DNA of 64,000 nucleotides from Phormidium tanganyikae FI6-MK23 (GCA_019359175.1 JAHHHU010000001.1:186001-250000), one strand, 5' to 3'. Positions 26,808 through 35,886 are shown, counted from the first letter of the stretch. Program-made: numbers and translations. Notes: generated from the sequence alone by a model not told the origin.

Positions 26808-27839
26808 TTAGAAGCCTGCAAAGTTATAGCCAACTCCAATCAAAACTCCAACAGCGGATTGCCCCGTCACTGAAGCATTCACCGAAGCTGTTGCGGTAAA
26901 TTGCGACGAAAGCGGAACATCGATCCCACCCGTCAATAGCAAGCCGACATCGCCGCCTCGACCTGTCGAAATCGCTGCACCTACTCCTAAGAAAGGAGCC
27001 GCCGTAAATCCTAAACCGCCCGTCGGACCTTCACCAAAGCTAAAGTCGTAAGTGACAGGCAGCAGAATCGCAATATCATCGCTAAACAGAACAGAGGGAC
27101 GTACCGAGAAGTTCCGTGTCAAGCCAATTTTGCTAAGCAGAGCAAAGCTTCCTTCACCCAGGGAGATATCACCATCACCGATACCGATGTTTCCGCCGAT
27201 GCCAACATAGCTAGAACCAGAGCGAGTCGCACGTCCGGGAGCAAGTTCTTGCGTCGGAGTGGTGCCAGGTGTTGTCTCCGGGGTTGTCGTTCCGGGTGTT
27301 GTCTCTGGTATTGTCGTTCCGGGTGTGGTACTCGGTGTAACTGGCGTTGTTTCCTGCGTTGTTCCTGGTGTAATAGGAGTTGTACTAGGCGTGATAGGCG
27401 TTGTCGTGTCGGGGGTTGTGTTTGGTGTGATAGGCGTTGTCGCTCCAGGCGTGGTACTCGGAGTCGTATTGCTCGGTGTAATCGTACTCGGAGTCGTGTT
27501 GCTCGGTGTCACGTCTGCGGGGTTGGTTGGACTGCCAGAGGGCGTGTTTCCCGGAACCGCACGACCTGGGGCAATATTACTTGGCGTGGAAGGAGTGGTT
27601 TGGGCAACCGTAAAGCGAGAATCTGCGGAGAATTCTTGGCTGACAGCGTTTTGGTTAACATCGATCGAAGGTCGTCCCAACAATGCTGCACCGTTTGCGG
27701 TAACAGGAGTGGAAGCCGTCTTAACCGTGCTAGGCTCTTTCGCATTCGCCTTGAGTTCGCCTGCTACGAGCGCGATCGAAACAGACATCAGCGGTAAAAG
27801 GATTTTTAGCGCTGTTTTTGGTCGTGAGTTCAAAGTCAT
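26808..27839 (-). CDS. Exported Thr/Pro-repeat protein with C-terminal beta-rich domain
   Basis: The 343-residue protein has a signal peptide (TALKILLPLMSVSIALVAGELKANA). A low-complexity linker of about 120 residues follows, made of ITPSNTTPSTTPG-like and ETTPGTT units. The C-terminal 140 residues are Gly-rich and beta-strand-like, with SYVGIGGNIGIGDGDIS and a final GVGYNFAGF, the aromatic ending of outer-membrane barrels. It is probably a surface or outer-membrane protein with a Thr/Pro stalk. ATG 27839 puts the signal peptide at the N-terminus; 27878 is an alternative. I recognise no named family. Confidence 0.75.
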   Translation of the reverse strand: MTLNSRPKTALKILLPLMSVSIALVAGELKANAKEPSTVKTASTPVTANGAALLGRPSIDVNQNAVSQEFSADSRFTVAQTTPSTPSNIAPGRAVPGNTPSGSPTNPADVTPSNTTPSTITPSNTTPSTTPGATTPITPNTTPDTTTPITPSTTPITPGTTQETTPVTPSTTPGTTIPETTPGTTTPETTPGTTPTQELAPGRATRSGSSYVGIGGNIGIGDGDISLGEGSFALLSKIGLTRNFSVRPSVLFSDDIAILLPVTYDFSFGEGPTGGLGFTAAPFLGVGAAISTGRGGDVGLLLTGGIDVPLSSQFTATASVNASVTGQSAVGVLIGVGYNFAGF

Positions 27840-27983
27840 AGTCGAATGATTAACGATTGGTGAATTGATGTGTTTCAATCTCTACCATTCGAGCGTAATG
27901 ACCAGATTTACAAACCACGTCCAACTAAAGTTTCACTCTGAACCGATGCGGGGTACTTCGCAAGATAGAATTTTTTCGTAGCG

Positions 27984-29330
27984 CTAGGATTTTAGGCGAG
28001 TGGCGAAGTTCTGCGATCGAGTCGGTGACAAACTCCGAGCTTTCAAAATGGCGGCTGCAAGAAAAGCGTAAGACACCATTCCCACCAGTGCCAGAAGAAT
28101 CTCACTCACGCTTCCCATCACGTTCCAAAGTGCATGAAGCCCCGATGCCGTTAAATAACCAATTAGTAAAATTAACCAACCCTGTCGGGGTTTCAAAACA
28201 GCAAGCCCGATAAAATAACCGAAGTATCCGCTATACGCCATATGTCCCGAAATGGCTCCCAACAGTCGCGGAATCAAAACTTGCAGCCCTCGAAGCTGAT
28301 CCCAGCCTGTTCCTAACTGTAGCGATGTGGTTTGAATCATTTCTGGAACATATTGCCCCAGCGTTTCTACTAAGGTAAATCCAACTGCGGAAGCTGCCCC
28401 TAATAAAATTCCGTCCAGTGGCTCCCAGATCCCAACTCGATCGTTCCACGGAGCAGGTAAAAAGCGCCCAATCAAAAACAAAACCGCCAACGGCATTGCT
28501 TTTAACAGTTCTTCCATTAGTCCCGCCCCAAAGAACATCCGAATCAACAACGTGAAGGGATTGATCGGCTCTCCAACGGTTGGAACCTGACCAGGTAGCA
28601 CATTGCGAAACAGCTCGACAAACAGCGGTAAGACTGGACTGCGTAATAAGAAGTACGTTCCCATTGCAGCGAGAACCATTACCCACCAGGGTTTGCGCTT
28701 TCCGCACAGTTGGTAAACGAAATAAAACCCAACGAGTGCAATGTATCCTGCTAACAATCGATTGAATAGTAAAGGTTGTCCGACCGCAACGAAGAGGGAA
28801 ACAACGAATAGAATCGTTACCACACTCGGAACTAAGAAGGCTTTGCGGGTGAGTTCTCGTCCAGTAGATACGATCGGGAAAAGTTGCGTCAATGTCACCG
28901 AATCGCTTGTGTTTAGAACAGGCATGATCGCTTCGCGTTCAGTCACGCTGGCAACTTCGCGATTGAAATCTGCTAGATATTCAAAAATATATTCAGGCCC
29001 ATCGCTTCCTAATGTCACGCGATCTCCCGACTGCAAAACCTGACAGCCCCGCAATCGTTGCCCATTGAGATACGTCCCGTTAGAACTATTGAGGTCGCAC
29101 ACCCACCATGCGGGTCGTTCTCCTTCGACTTGATCCATTGGGCGCACTTCAGCATGGCGACGCGATACGGACGCAAACAAAAGGGGATCGACGACAATCT
29201 GACAGCGGGGATCACGCCCAATCGCGGTCACTTCATCGATCGATAAAGAATGCACGAATAGTTTTGGATCAGAAGGATTGCTGATCGACAGTTGCCGAAG
29301 GCAAGCAATGGCACTAATTTCGCCCGTCAT
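27984..29330 (-). CDS. FHA domain fused to PrsW-type intramembrane protease
   Basis: Residues 30-120 form a forkhead-associated domain with GRDP at 38-41, SVSRRHAEV at 54-62 and NSSNGTYLNG at 81-90, which would bind a phosphothreonine. Eight or more transmembrane segments follow, carrying the PrsW/CPBP-like active-site pattern: EELLK at 273-277, Glu322, His363 in GHMAYSGYFGY and His399 in SGLHALWN. PrsW cleaves anti-sigma factors in Bacillus. The fusion suggests proteolysis inside the membrane steered by Ser/Thr phosphorylation; that is inference. It ends 145 bases before the Thr/Pro-repeat gene on the same strand. Confidence 0.87.
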   Translation of the reverse strand: MTGEISAIACLRQLSISNPSDPKLFVHSLSIDEVTAIGRDPRCQIVVDPLLFASVSRRHAEVRPMDQVEGERPAWWVCDLNSSNGTYLNGQRLRGCQVLQSGDRVTLGSDGPEYIFEYLADFNREVASVTEREAIMPVLNTSDSVTLTQLFPIVSTGRELTRKAFLVPSVVTILFVVSLFVAVGQPLLFNRLLAGYIALVGFYFVYQLCGKRKPWWVMVLAAMGTYFLLRSPVLPLFVELFRNVLPGQVPTVGEPINPFTLLIRMFFGAGLMEELLKAMPLAVLFLIGRFLPAPWNDRVGIWEPLDGILLGAASAVGFTLVETLGQYVPEMIQTTSLQLGTGWDQLRGLQVLIPRLLGAISGHMAYSGYFGYFIGLAVLKPRQGWLILLIGYLTASGLHALWNVMGSVSEILLALVGMVSYAFLAAAILKARSLSPTRSQNFATRLKS

Positions 29331-29476
29331 GGAAGGAGTTCGAGCAGTGAGCGTTCGCGCTTAACATACGGTAAAAACAGAGACACGAGCAGAATTTTTA
29401 GTGCAACATTCGATACATACCTGGGAATCTATATCACGTCTGTGCTGAAACAATCGGGAGATCCCTAAAAATTTTC

Positions 29477-29680
29477 TTATTGATTGTTCGCTCTCGCATC
29501 CGCAACCGCTGCGATGAAGCAAATAATCGTTAATGGCGCACTCAACGCGAGAATGATCCCGGTGGCTAACGTGCCATACTCAGGATTTCCCGATGTCAGT
29601 TCAAAAACGCACCCGACCGCCGCGATCGCTGCGACACAAGATCCGCCAAGAAATAAACTACTTTTGGGTGTCATCATCAT
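29477..29680 (-). CDS. Small membrane protein (67 aa)
   Basis: Two hydrophobic segments (SLFLGGSCVAAIAAVGCVFEL and LATGIILALSAPLTIICFIAAVA) are separated by a short polar loop, giving a hairpin membrane protein. GAGGAAAA stands eight bases before the ATG triplet pair on the minus strand. It lies behind the def terminator, so it has its own promoter or depends on read-through. No family is recognised. Confidence 0.6.
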   Translation of the reverse strand: MMMTPKSSLFLGGSCVAAIAAVGCVFELTSGNPEYGTLATGIILALSAPLTIICFIAAVADARANNQ

Positions 29681-29702
29681 AATTTGTTTTCCTCAAAGAC
29701 TG

Positions 29703-29726
29703 AAAAACCGCCAGTATTTCTGACGG
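29703..29726 (-). terminator. Terminator of def
   Basis: CCGCCAG (29708-29714) and CTGACGG (29720-29726) form a seven-pair stem with one G-U. On the minus strand five T follow. It lies 16 bases after the def stop. Confidence 0.85.
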
Positions 29727-29741
29727 CTTGTTTAGTCTTTA

Positions 29742-30305
29742 TTATCGGATGGCGCGGACATCATTTGTCGAGAAGCCGCGTTTTTTCAGTTCTTGAGTTA
29801 AGGCAAGCTGGTTTTCAACGCGATCAACAAACAGCACACCGTTTAAGTGGTCAATCTCATGCTGAATCGCGCGAGACAATAAACCATCAGCGCTCAAGGT
29901 TCTCATTCGTCCGGTTTCGTCTTTGAAGGAAACTTCGATCGCTTCAGGACGCTCAACATCGAGGTACACACCTGGAATACTGAGGCAGCCTTCTTGCCCA
30001 GCACAGGTTTCCTTTCCGAACTTTTTGATCGCTGGATTTATTAGCACCAGCGGCGGAACTTCGGGTTTATCGGGTTCGATGTCTAAGACGATAATTTGCT
30101 TGTGAATCCCGACTTGGGGAGCTGCAAGACCGATTCCATCCTCGCTGTACATCGTTTGCAGCATTTGGCGCACGATTTCGCGCACTTCGTCATCCACCTT
30201 CGCCACTCGCTTCGCAGGCTGACGCAAAACGCGATCGCCCATATGGTGCATCTTTAACGGTGGATTTTCTAACTTTTTCTTCTCGACCAGAACTAAGGAG
30301 GACAT
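29742..30305 (-). CDS. def: Peptide deformylase
   Basis: The enzyme removes the formyl group from the N-terminal Met of new proteins. The 187-residue protein has all three metal-site motifs: GIGLAAPQVG at 57-66, EGCLSIPG at 105-112 (ligand Cys107) and HEIDHLNG at 149-156 (His149, catalytic Glu150, His153). A ribosome-binding AGGAG-type sequence (complement of CTCCT near 30294-30302 is inside the frame; GGTGATCTC lies upstream) does not decide the start strongly, so ATG 30305 or the internal Met19 are both possible. It is divergent from ftsX. Confidence 0.95.
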   Translation of the reverse strand: MSSLVLVEKKKLENPPLKMHHMGDRVLRQPAKRVAKVDDEVREIVRQMLQTMYSEDGIGLAAPQVGIHKQIIVLDIEPDKPEVPPLVLINPAIKKFGKETCAGQEGCLSIPGVYLDVERPEAIEVSFKDETGRMRTLSADGLLSRAIQHEIDHLNGVLFVDRVENQLALTQELKKRGFSTNDVRAIR

Positions 30306-30465
30306 GAGATCACCTAAAAATGAGAATCGAAGGGCGGACTGATTCCGTGTTGGTTCTATTTTAGCGAATTGGCGACGAATTCAGCGGGTGTTTCGGATGC
30401 TGGTTTTGATTCTGAATGCTACAAGGGTCTTCGCGCACTCCAGAAGAAAGTGAGGAGAAAAAGGG

Positions 30466-31365
30466 ATGGTTCGGTTCTTCACAAAATTAGATTATTTGTT
30501 CCGCGAGACGCTATTAGGATTGCGACGCGGGGGTTGGATGAATTGGGCAGCGGTGAGCATGGTGACGGTGCTGCTATTTCTGTTTGGCATTAGTCTACAA
30601 GCTTCGTGGCAGTTAGAGAGTTTGCTGACCCAGTTTGGCAGTCAGCTCGAGGTGTCAGCTTATTTAGAAACGGGAGTGTCGGCGGATGTGCTGCGATCGG
30701 TGGTGGAAAAACTGCCGGAAGTTGCAGCGGTTGAGGATGTTTCTAAAGAGCAAGCCTGGAGCAATCTGATCAAAGAACTCGGTTTGTCGAATCTGAAAGA
30801 TGCCACTCAACAGCTTGAAGGCAATCCATTAGTTGATGAATTGAAAGTAAAGGCGCGATCGTCTGAAGAGGTTCCAGCTCTAGCAGAGAAACTGAGGAAA
30901 ATTCGTGGAGTCGAAGAGGTTCAGTATGTGAGCGAAGCAGTTCAGAGAATTGCTCAACTAAATAAGGGATTTAGCTGGATCAGTACGGCGCTGATCGGAT
31001 TGTTGACCGCAACGGCGATCGCAGTAATCAACACGACGATTCGACTAATTGTTCTAGCACGTCGCAAAGAGATTGAAGTGATGCAGCTTGTCGGTGCAAC
31101 GCGAAGCTGGATTTATTTGCCGTTTTTGAGTCAGGGCGTGGTGTTTGGAGTCGTGGGATCAGCGATCGCATTTTCTTTGATTCAAGCGATCCAAAACTTT
31201 ATTCGTCATCAACTGAGCGGGCAAGCGGAGTTTGTGCAATTTCTCGCAGCGGGAGCTTCTCGCCCGATCGATGCTGTGGCGCTTCCGCTGATTTTGCTGG
31301 CGTTTGGTGGAATGGTTGGATTTGTGGGCAGCGTGTTGGCAGTGCGGCGATTTGCAAGGATTTGA
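30466..31365 (+). CDS. ftsX: Cell division protein FtsX
   Basis: FtsX is the membrane half of the FtsEX complex, which controls cell-wall hydrolases during division. The 299-residue protein has a cytoplasmic start, TM1 (AVSMVTVLLFLFGISL, near 29), a periplasmic domain with SAYLETGVSADVLRSVVEKLPEVAAVEDVSKEQAW, and three more TMs at the end, including the permease signature near IEVMQLVGATRSWIYLPFL. GAGGAG precedes the ATG. No ftsE lies next to it, unlike most bacteria; the ATPase must be encoded elsewhere. Confidence 0.93.
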   Translation: MVRFFTKLDYLFRETLLGLRRGGWMNWAAVSMVTVLLFLFGISLQASWQLESLLTQFGSQLEVSAYLETGVSADVLRSVVEKLPEVAAVEDVSKEQAWSNLIKELGLSNLKDATQQLEGNPLVDELKVKARSSEEVPALAEKLRKIRGVEEVQYVSEAVQRIAQLNKGFSWISTALIGLLTATAIAVINTTIRLIVLARRKEIEVMQLVGATRSWIYLPFLSQGVVFGVVGSAIAFSLIQAIQNFIRHQLSGQAEFVQFLAAGASRPIDAVALPLILLAFGGMVGFVGSVLAVRRFARI

Positions 31366-31376
31366 TTTTCAATATC

Positions 31377-32234
31377 CTAAAGCGTGATCTCCTGCATCAA
31401 CCAAAATCCCGCGAACGCTTCAACCTCTGGACTCTCTTGAATCGCCAGAAAATGCACTTGATTCGATCGCGCTTTTGCCGCTTCAAACTGCTTTGCTTCT
31501 GGGATTGCTTTTTGATCGAGCGTAGTTAAAAACCAGCGATCGTTCACCCCAGTTTCCAACAGCAATCGATTCGGAATCGTCGGATCATACTTCACGGCTG
31601 CAATTTCTAATCCCGACATCCAAGCCGCCATCGCGGTCGCCCGTTTCGTGAAAATGATCAAACCCGGAACAGGCGCATCGGCTTCAAGCTGCGTCAAACT
31701 CAACGGAAAGGCTTCACCGAAATCGATCGACCATTCTCCCATTTCCGCAAACGCTTCTAAGGGCAAAGTCGCAAACGTCCATTTCTGCCCCTCCAATGCC
31801 TCCGGTAGCACTTGCGGCGGTGTGATTGGAAACATCACAGACGGATTGATCGAGGGCTGATATCCAGGCTGTTGGGGATAGACGTTCTGAGCGCGATCGT
31901 TCATCCAAGCGGTTAATGCAAAGGTGCGGCGACTGAGTGAAACAGGCAGATCCAACCCTTTGCAAGCAGTGGTGATCATATTGCTCATTGCCTGCCGAAA
32001 AAAGCGAACTTTATCCGGTGGATTGGGAGCGCTGGAAATAGCTGACTCGATCGCATCTTTTAGCCAGCCCGAATTCACCTCGGTACTCGGACAGTATTTG
32101 GAAAACTGAAACAGCTTTTCCGGTTGAGACTCTACCGTCGTCGGACTTTCACAAATCAGCACTTCCCAAATTTTTTTGTTTTCCTCATCCAGAATCGGAC
32201 GCGAGTAATAATCGAGTTCCCAAATCGTTGTCAT
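31377..32234 (-). CDS. Tab2/Atab2 family RNA-binding protein
   Basis: The 285-residue protein resembles Tab2/Atab2, which binds the psaB message and supports photosystem I synthesis in chloroplasts. Marks are the start TTIWELDYYSRPILDEENKKIWEVLIC, the FRQAMSNMITTACKGLDLPVSLSRRTFAL block near residue 84 and SVMFPITPPQVLPEALEGQKW near 134. ATG 32234 (MTTIWELD) is the family start; the frame extends seven codons upstream. It lies 64 bases behind another minus-strand gene and converges with ftsX. Confidence 0.9.
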   Translation of the reverse strand: MTTIWELDYYSRPILDEENKKIWEVLICESPTTVESQPEKLFQFSKYCPSTEVNSGWLKDAIESAISSAPNPPDKVRFFRQAMSNMITTACKGLDLPVSLSRRTFALTAWMNDRAQNVYPQQPGYQPSINPSVMFPITPPQVLPEALEGQKWTFATLPLEAFAEMGEWSIDFGEAFPLSLTQLEADAPVPGLIIFTKRATAMAAWMSGLEIAAVKYDPTIPNRLLLETGVNDRWFLTTLDQKAIPEAKQFEAAKARSNQVHFLAIQESPEVEAFAGFWLMQEITL

Positions 32235-32298
32235 AAAACCTTTTCGTGCGAACACTGTGTGCAGCGGAGCTAGCGCGTCTGTTTAATTCTCGCACTCC

Positions 32299-32679
32299 TT
32301 AACCGATCGATACCGTTCTCATCTGATGACACGCTCTCAAGCCCAAAGCCGGATTCGATCGATATTCATCGCTTGGATTCCACACGCTCAATTGCCGCTC
32401 TGCCGAAATGAAATAGAGATAAGCCGCGCTCGGATCGTATTTCAGCCCAACTTTGAGATTCGAGAAATCATCTTCGCAAATCTCAAACCCAAACCGCACT
32501 ACCACTTGAGCCACCAAACATTCTGGCGTATCCTGCGTTTCACCCAGCGCATCCCGCTCCTGCCAAAACGTATCCAACAACGATTCTAAAATCGGCAGCA
32601 TCTTTTCAGGCGCACCGTTACGACTGGCGTAAACGATCGCGGGATTTCCTTCAACGACGATGTGACAGGGAGTAGGCAT
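32299..32679 (-). CDS. Conserved hypothetical protein (126 aa)
   Basis: The product is soluble and slightly acidic, beginning MPTPCHIVVEGNPAIVYASRNG, with a LLDTFWQERDALGETQDTPECLVAQVVVRFGFEICEDDFSNL region in the middle. It has the look of a conserved cyanobacterial protein but I cannot name a domain. It lies 64 bases upstream of the Tab2-like gene on the same strand and may share its message. Confidence 0.7.
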   Translation of the reverse strand: MPTPCHIVVEGNPAIVYASRNGAPEKMLPILESLLDTFWQERDALGETQDTPECLVAQVVVRFGFEICEDDFSNLKVGLKYDPSAAYLYFISAERQLSVWNPSDEYRSNPALGLRACHQMRTVSIG

Positions 32680-32849
32680 AAGAATCCATTCTGAAACCTC
32701 AAGACCACCTCTAGCATATGCCGCCCTGCCTCGATCTTTTTAGGGTCTTCTTTGTCGAAATCGCTAATTTTCGGGAAATATACGGTTCTAAAGCTTCAAT
32801 CTGTCTTTGCAGAATATTTGTATAGAAACCGTTACAATCTACCCTCATC

Positions 32850-33452
32850 ATGTCCTCCCCCGTTCGCCCCGATTCCGCTCAATCGATCGCTGATTTGTCT
32901 CGCTGCAAAATTCTAGAGTCGCGCAAGCAATATCGCGCCTGTCATATCCGAGTCCCCGACTCCGAAGAACGACTGGCTGCAATCGCATTCAACGATCGCT
33001 ATTACAGCTTTTTCAGACTGGTCAAAGATTCACAAAAAGCGCTGCAAATTGCGGCAAAGCTCGTTTACCGAGGCGATGAAGTTGCGATGACTCGCACAGT
33101 CAAAGGCGATGTGATCTGGCTTTACGAAGCGGACGCGAAAGAAACTAAATCGACAAAGCCAAGCTCTACACTGCATCGCGCTCCAATCACAAATTCAGGA
33201 TTGTGGAAAATCTTAGATTCAGAGCGCGACTATCGCCCTTGTCAAATCCGCGTCTCAGATGTGGCGAAACCGATGACAGCAATTTACAACGATCGACAAC
33301 ACTACAGACACCTCAGAACGGTTCGGGAACAAGATCAAGCGATCGAGCTTGCAGAGCATTTATCGAGCAAAGGACACGCCGCCCGGATTACCAAGCACGA
33401 ATTAGCGTGGGCGATCTGGGTATTAGAATCTGAAGCCACAATTCAGGCATAA
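32850..33452 (+). CDS. Unknown protein made of two tandem copies of a 75-residue domain
   Basis: Residues 20-93 and 120-194 are clearly the same domain. Copy 1 begins KILESRKQYRACHIRV and copy 2 KILDSERDYRPCQIRV; both continue with a FNDR/YNDR..Y motif, a helix (SQKALQIAAKL / QDQAIELAEHL) and end in VIWLYE / AIWVLE. A Ser/Thr/Lys linker of about 25 residues joins them. I do not recognise the domain. The order beta-beta-helix-beta suggests a small alpha/beta fold. It has its own terminator, shared with convergent apcF. Confidence 0.78.
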   Translation: MSSPVRPDSAQSIADLSRCKILESRKQYRACHIRVPDSEERLAAIAFNDRYYSFFRLVKDSQKALQIAAKLVYRGDEVAMTRTVKGDVIWLYEADAKETKSTKPSSTLHRAPITNSGLWKILDSERDYRPCQIRVSDVAKPMTAIYNDRQHYRHLRTVREQDQAIELAEHLSSKGHAARITKHELAWAIWVLESEATIQA

Positions 33453-33453
33453 C

Positions 33454-33490
33454 AAAAAACGGGCAGAGAACCTAAATTCTCTGCCCGTTT
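33454..33490. terminator. Bidirectional terminator between the duplicated-domain gene and apcF
   Basis: CGGGCAGAGAA (33460-33470) pairs with TTCTCTGCCCG (33477-33487), loop CCTAAA. There are T-rich flanks on both strands (TTT after the plus arm, six T on the minus strand). Confidence 0.9.
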
Positions 33491-33508
33491 CCATTCTAAA
33501 GAGAAACT

Positions 33509-34018
33509 CTACAGATCCTTCTCGCCCAATTCCCGCGACATATAATCAAACGGCTGATCAAGAAAACGAGTATCGGAAACTCCCGTCGCTGCGACTTGCG
33601 CCTTCACAATGTCTTTCATAATTTGAATCCCGCGCACCGTTGGGCCGCAAGGAACGCCCAGCGAATTGTAAGTTTCGCGCAATCCTTCTAAAACGCGCTC
33701 ATCGAGAACATCGTTATCGCCTGCAACCAGCGCATACGTGGCATAGCGCAAATAGTAATCCATATCGCGCAGACAAGCCGCATAGCGACGAGTCGTATAA
33801 GCATTTCCACCCGGACGAATCAACTCCGGATTTTCGTCAAACAACTGCGATCCGGCTTGGCGCACAATTCCTGCGGCATCCGAATTGATGATCGCAGCCG
33901 CCTGAATGCGAGCCATCCCGGTATCAAAATAAGATTTCAGGCTGTCGATCGCATTGCGATCCAAATACCGCCCTGTAATGTCGTAGTTTCTAATCAGGCT
34001 TGTCACTGCGTCCCGCAT
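33509..34018 (-). CDS. apcF: Allophycocyanin beta-18 subunit ApcF
   Basis: ApcF is a beta-type phycobiliprotein of the phycobilisome core, located beside the linker-terminal emitter ApcE. The 169-residue protein has MRDAVTSLIRNYDITGRYLDRNAID, the chromophore region TRRYAACLRDMDYYLRYATYALVAGD with bilin-attaching Cys82, and ERVLEGLRETYNSLGVPCGPTVRGIQIMK. The length and the start MRDAV with LIRPGGNAY separate it from ApcB (161 residues). As usual, apcF stands apart from apcABC and apcE. Confidence 0.95.
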   Translation of the reverse strand: MRDAVTSLIRNYDITGRYLDRNAIDSLKSYFDTGMARIQAAAIINSDAAGIVRQAGSQLFDENPELIRPGGNAYTTRRYAACLRDMDYYLRYATYALVAGDNDVLDERVLEGLRETYNSLGVPCGPTVRGIQIMKDIVKAQVAATGVSDTRFLDQPFDYMSRELGEKDL

Positions 34019-34445
34019 GAAAGTCTTCTCCCAAAAATTGGCTCAATTTGAGTTATGACGAATTACCCCACAGCAAGAAATTGGGATTCGTATCGTAAAA
34101 GATTTAAGCTCAGTTTACCACGCAGGTTTGAGCCTATTTTGAACCGTACCTTGGCGGCTGTAGCTAGATGAGACGATCGTTACAATTTTTAATTCTCACT
34201 CCACGATCGCACCGCAAAATTCTCAGGTGAAATCCCTACGCGTAATATTTGTGATTCTTAATCAATGCTTAATTCTGTATAACACAAATAAAATTGTAGC
34301 TTTAGATACAAAAATGCGGTAAACCTGTTTCTACCATAATTCAGGACAGATTGTGATGAGCGAACGGCATCCCAAACCCATGTCGATCCTGATCCGATCT
34401 CACGCTCAGCGTTGAGCGAGTTACGCGATTTACTAGGAGTATTTC
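34019..34445. other. Divergent apcF-glnA intergenic region
   Basis: The region contains the glnA NtcA promoter (34296-34337) and a leader of about 100 bases with a small hairpin CGCTCA/TGAGCG near 34402-34417. It also holds the apcF promoter, which I cannot place. It does not match the glutamine riboswitch motif. Confidence 0.5.
34296..34337 (+). promoter_or_regulatory. NtcA-activated promoter of glnA
   Basis: GTAGCTTTAGATAC (34296-34309) is GTA-N8-TAC, and TACCAT (34332-34337) fits TA-N3-T exactly 22 bases later. This is the canonical class II NtcA promoter layout known from glnA in Anabaena and Synechocystis. NtcA with 2-oxoglutarate would activate transcription under nitrogen limitation. 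Confidence 0.9.
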
Positions 34446-35864
34446 ATGGCGACCCCACAAGAGATCTTAGCGAAGATCAATGACGAAAACATTGAATTGA
34501 TCGATCTCAAATTCATCGACACGCCAGGGATTTGGCAACATCTCACCCTGCACAAAAGCCAAATTGACGAAAGCAGCTTTACCGATGGCGTTCCTTTTGA
34601 TGGATCGAGTATTCGGGGTTGGAAATCGATCAACGAATCTGATATGTCAATGGTTCCTGATCCAGATACCGCTTGGATCGATCCATTCATGGAACACCCA
34701 ACGCTGAGTATGATTTGCTCGATCAAAGAGCCGCGTACTGGACAGCCCTACAGCCGCGATCCGCGATCGATTGCCCAAAAAGCGATCGACTATCTAAACA
34801 CGACTGGACTCGGTGACACTGCATTTTTTGGCCCTGAAGCTGAATTTTTCATCTTTGATGATGTCCGCTACGACCAAAATCAGCACGAAGGCTACTATCA
34901 CGTAGACAGCGCTGAAGGCATCTGGAACTCTGGTCGCCAAGAGCCGGGCGGCAACCTGGGATACAAGCCCCGCAACAAAGAAGGCTACTTCCCGGTTGCT
35001 CCGACCGACACTTCGCAAGATATGCGATCGGAAATGCTGCTAACGATGGCGAAATGTGGAGTCCCGATCGAGAAACATCACCACGAAGTCGCAACGGGCG
35101 GACAGTGCGAACTCGGCTTCCGGTTTGGAACACTCGTTCAAGCCGCGGACTGGTTGATGACCTATAAATATGTGATCAAAAACGTTGGTCGCAAATACGG
35201 AAAGTCGATCACCTTCATGCCGAAACCTGTCTTTGGTGATAACGGTTCGGGGATGCACTGTCACCAGTCGATTTGGAACAATGGCGAACCGACTTTCGCA
35301 GGCGATATGTACGCTGGACTGAGCCAAAACGCACTCTGGTACATTGGCGGCATTCTAAAGCACGCGCCTTCACTGTTGGCATTCACCAACCCAACTACAA
35401 ACTCCTACAAGCGCTTGGTTCCTGGGTTTGAAGCTCCGGTAAACTTGGCATACTCACAGGGCAACCGTTCTGCATCCGTTCGGATTCCACTTTCTGGAAC
35501 CAACCCAAAAGCAAAACGCTTAGAGTTCCGCTGTCCCGATGCAACCTCAAATCCTTACTTGGCGTTTGCTGCAATGCTCTGTGCTGGAATCGACGGAATC
35601 AAGAACCAAATCGATCCTGGTTCGCCGTTGGATGTGGACATCTACGAACTCAGCCCCGAAGAACTAGCGAAAGTGCCTTCGACTCCTGGATCTCTGGCTG
35701 AAGCACTGAAGAACTTGGAGACGGATCATTCCTATCTAACTTCGGGTGGCGTATTTACTGAAGACTTCATCGAAAGCTGGATCAGCTACAAGCTCGATCG
35801 AGAAGTCATCCCAATGAGCATTCGCCCGCATCCGTATGAGTTCATGCTCTACTACGACTGCTAA
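34446..35864 (+). CDS. glnA: Glutamine synthetase type I
   Basis: GlnA makes glutamine from glutamate, ammonium and ATP, the main entry of nitrogen in cyanobacteria. The 472-residue length is that of the GSI dodecamer. Motifs include FDGSSIRGW near residue 54, [12 protein letters not shown] near 122, GGQCELGFR near 218, the ATP-site [16 protein letters not shown] and NRSASVRIP near 341. Cyanobacterial GSI is inactivated by the small proteins IF7/IF17 rather than by adenylylation. AGGAG lies close to the ATG (TAGGAGTATTTC). It is monocistronic, with NtcA promoter and terminator. Confidence 0.98.
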   Translation: MATPQEILAKINDENIELIDLKFIDTPGIWQHLTLHKSQIDESSFTDGVPFDGSSIRGWKSINESDMSMVPDPDTAWIDPFMEHPTLSMICSIKEPRTGQPYSRDPRSIAQKAIDYLNTTGLGDTAFFGPEAEFFIFDDVRYDQNQHEGYYHVDSAEGIWNSGRQEPGGNLGYKPRNKEGYFPVAPTDTSQDMRSEMLLTMAKCGVPIEKHHHEVATGGQCELGFRFGTLVQAADWLMTYKYVIKNVGRKYGKSITFMPKPVFGDNGSGMHCHQSIWNNGEPTFAGDMYAGLSQNALWYIGGILKHAPSLLAFTNPTTNSYKRLVPGFEAPVNLAYSQGNRSASVRIPLSGTNPKAKRLEFRCPDATSNPYLAFAAMLCAGIDGIKNQIDPGSPLDVDIYELSPEELAKVPSTPGSLAEALKNLETDHSYLTSGGVFTEDFIESWISYKLDREVIPMSIRPHPYEFMLYYDC

Positions 35865-35886
35865 TTTGATCTCAATTTGAACTGAG

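Noticed and set aside
27249..27849. Two long plus-strand open frames rich in Val/Gly or Arg/Cys
   Set aside because: They are the reverse reading of the Thr/Pro repeats of the minus-strand exported protein.
34338..34445. Glutamine riboswitch in the glnA leader
   Set aside because: The conserved core of the glnA RNA motif is not present; only a small simple hairpin is seen.
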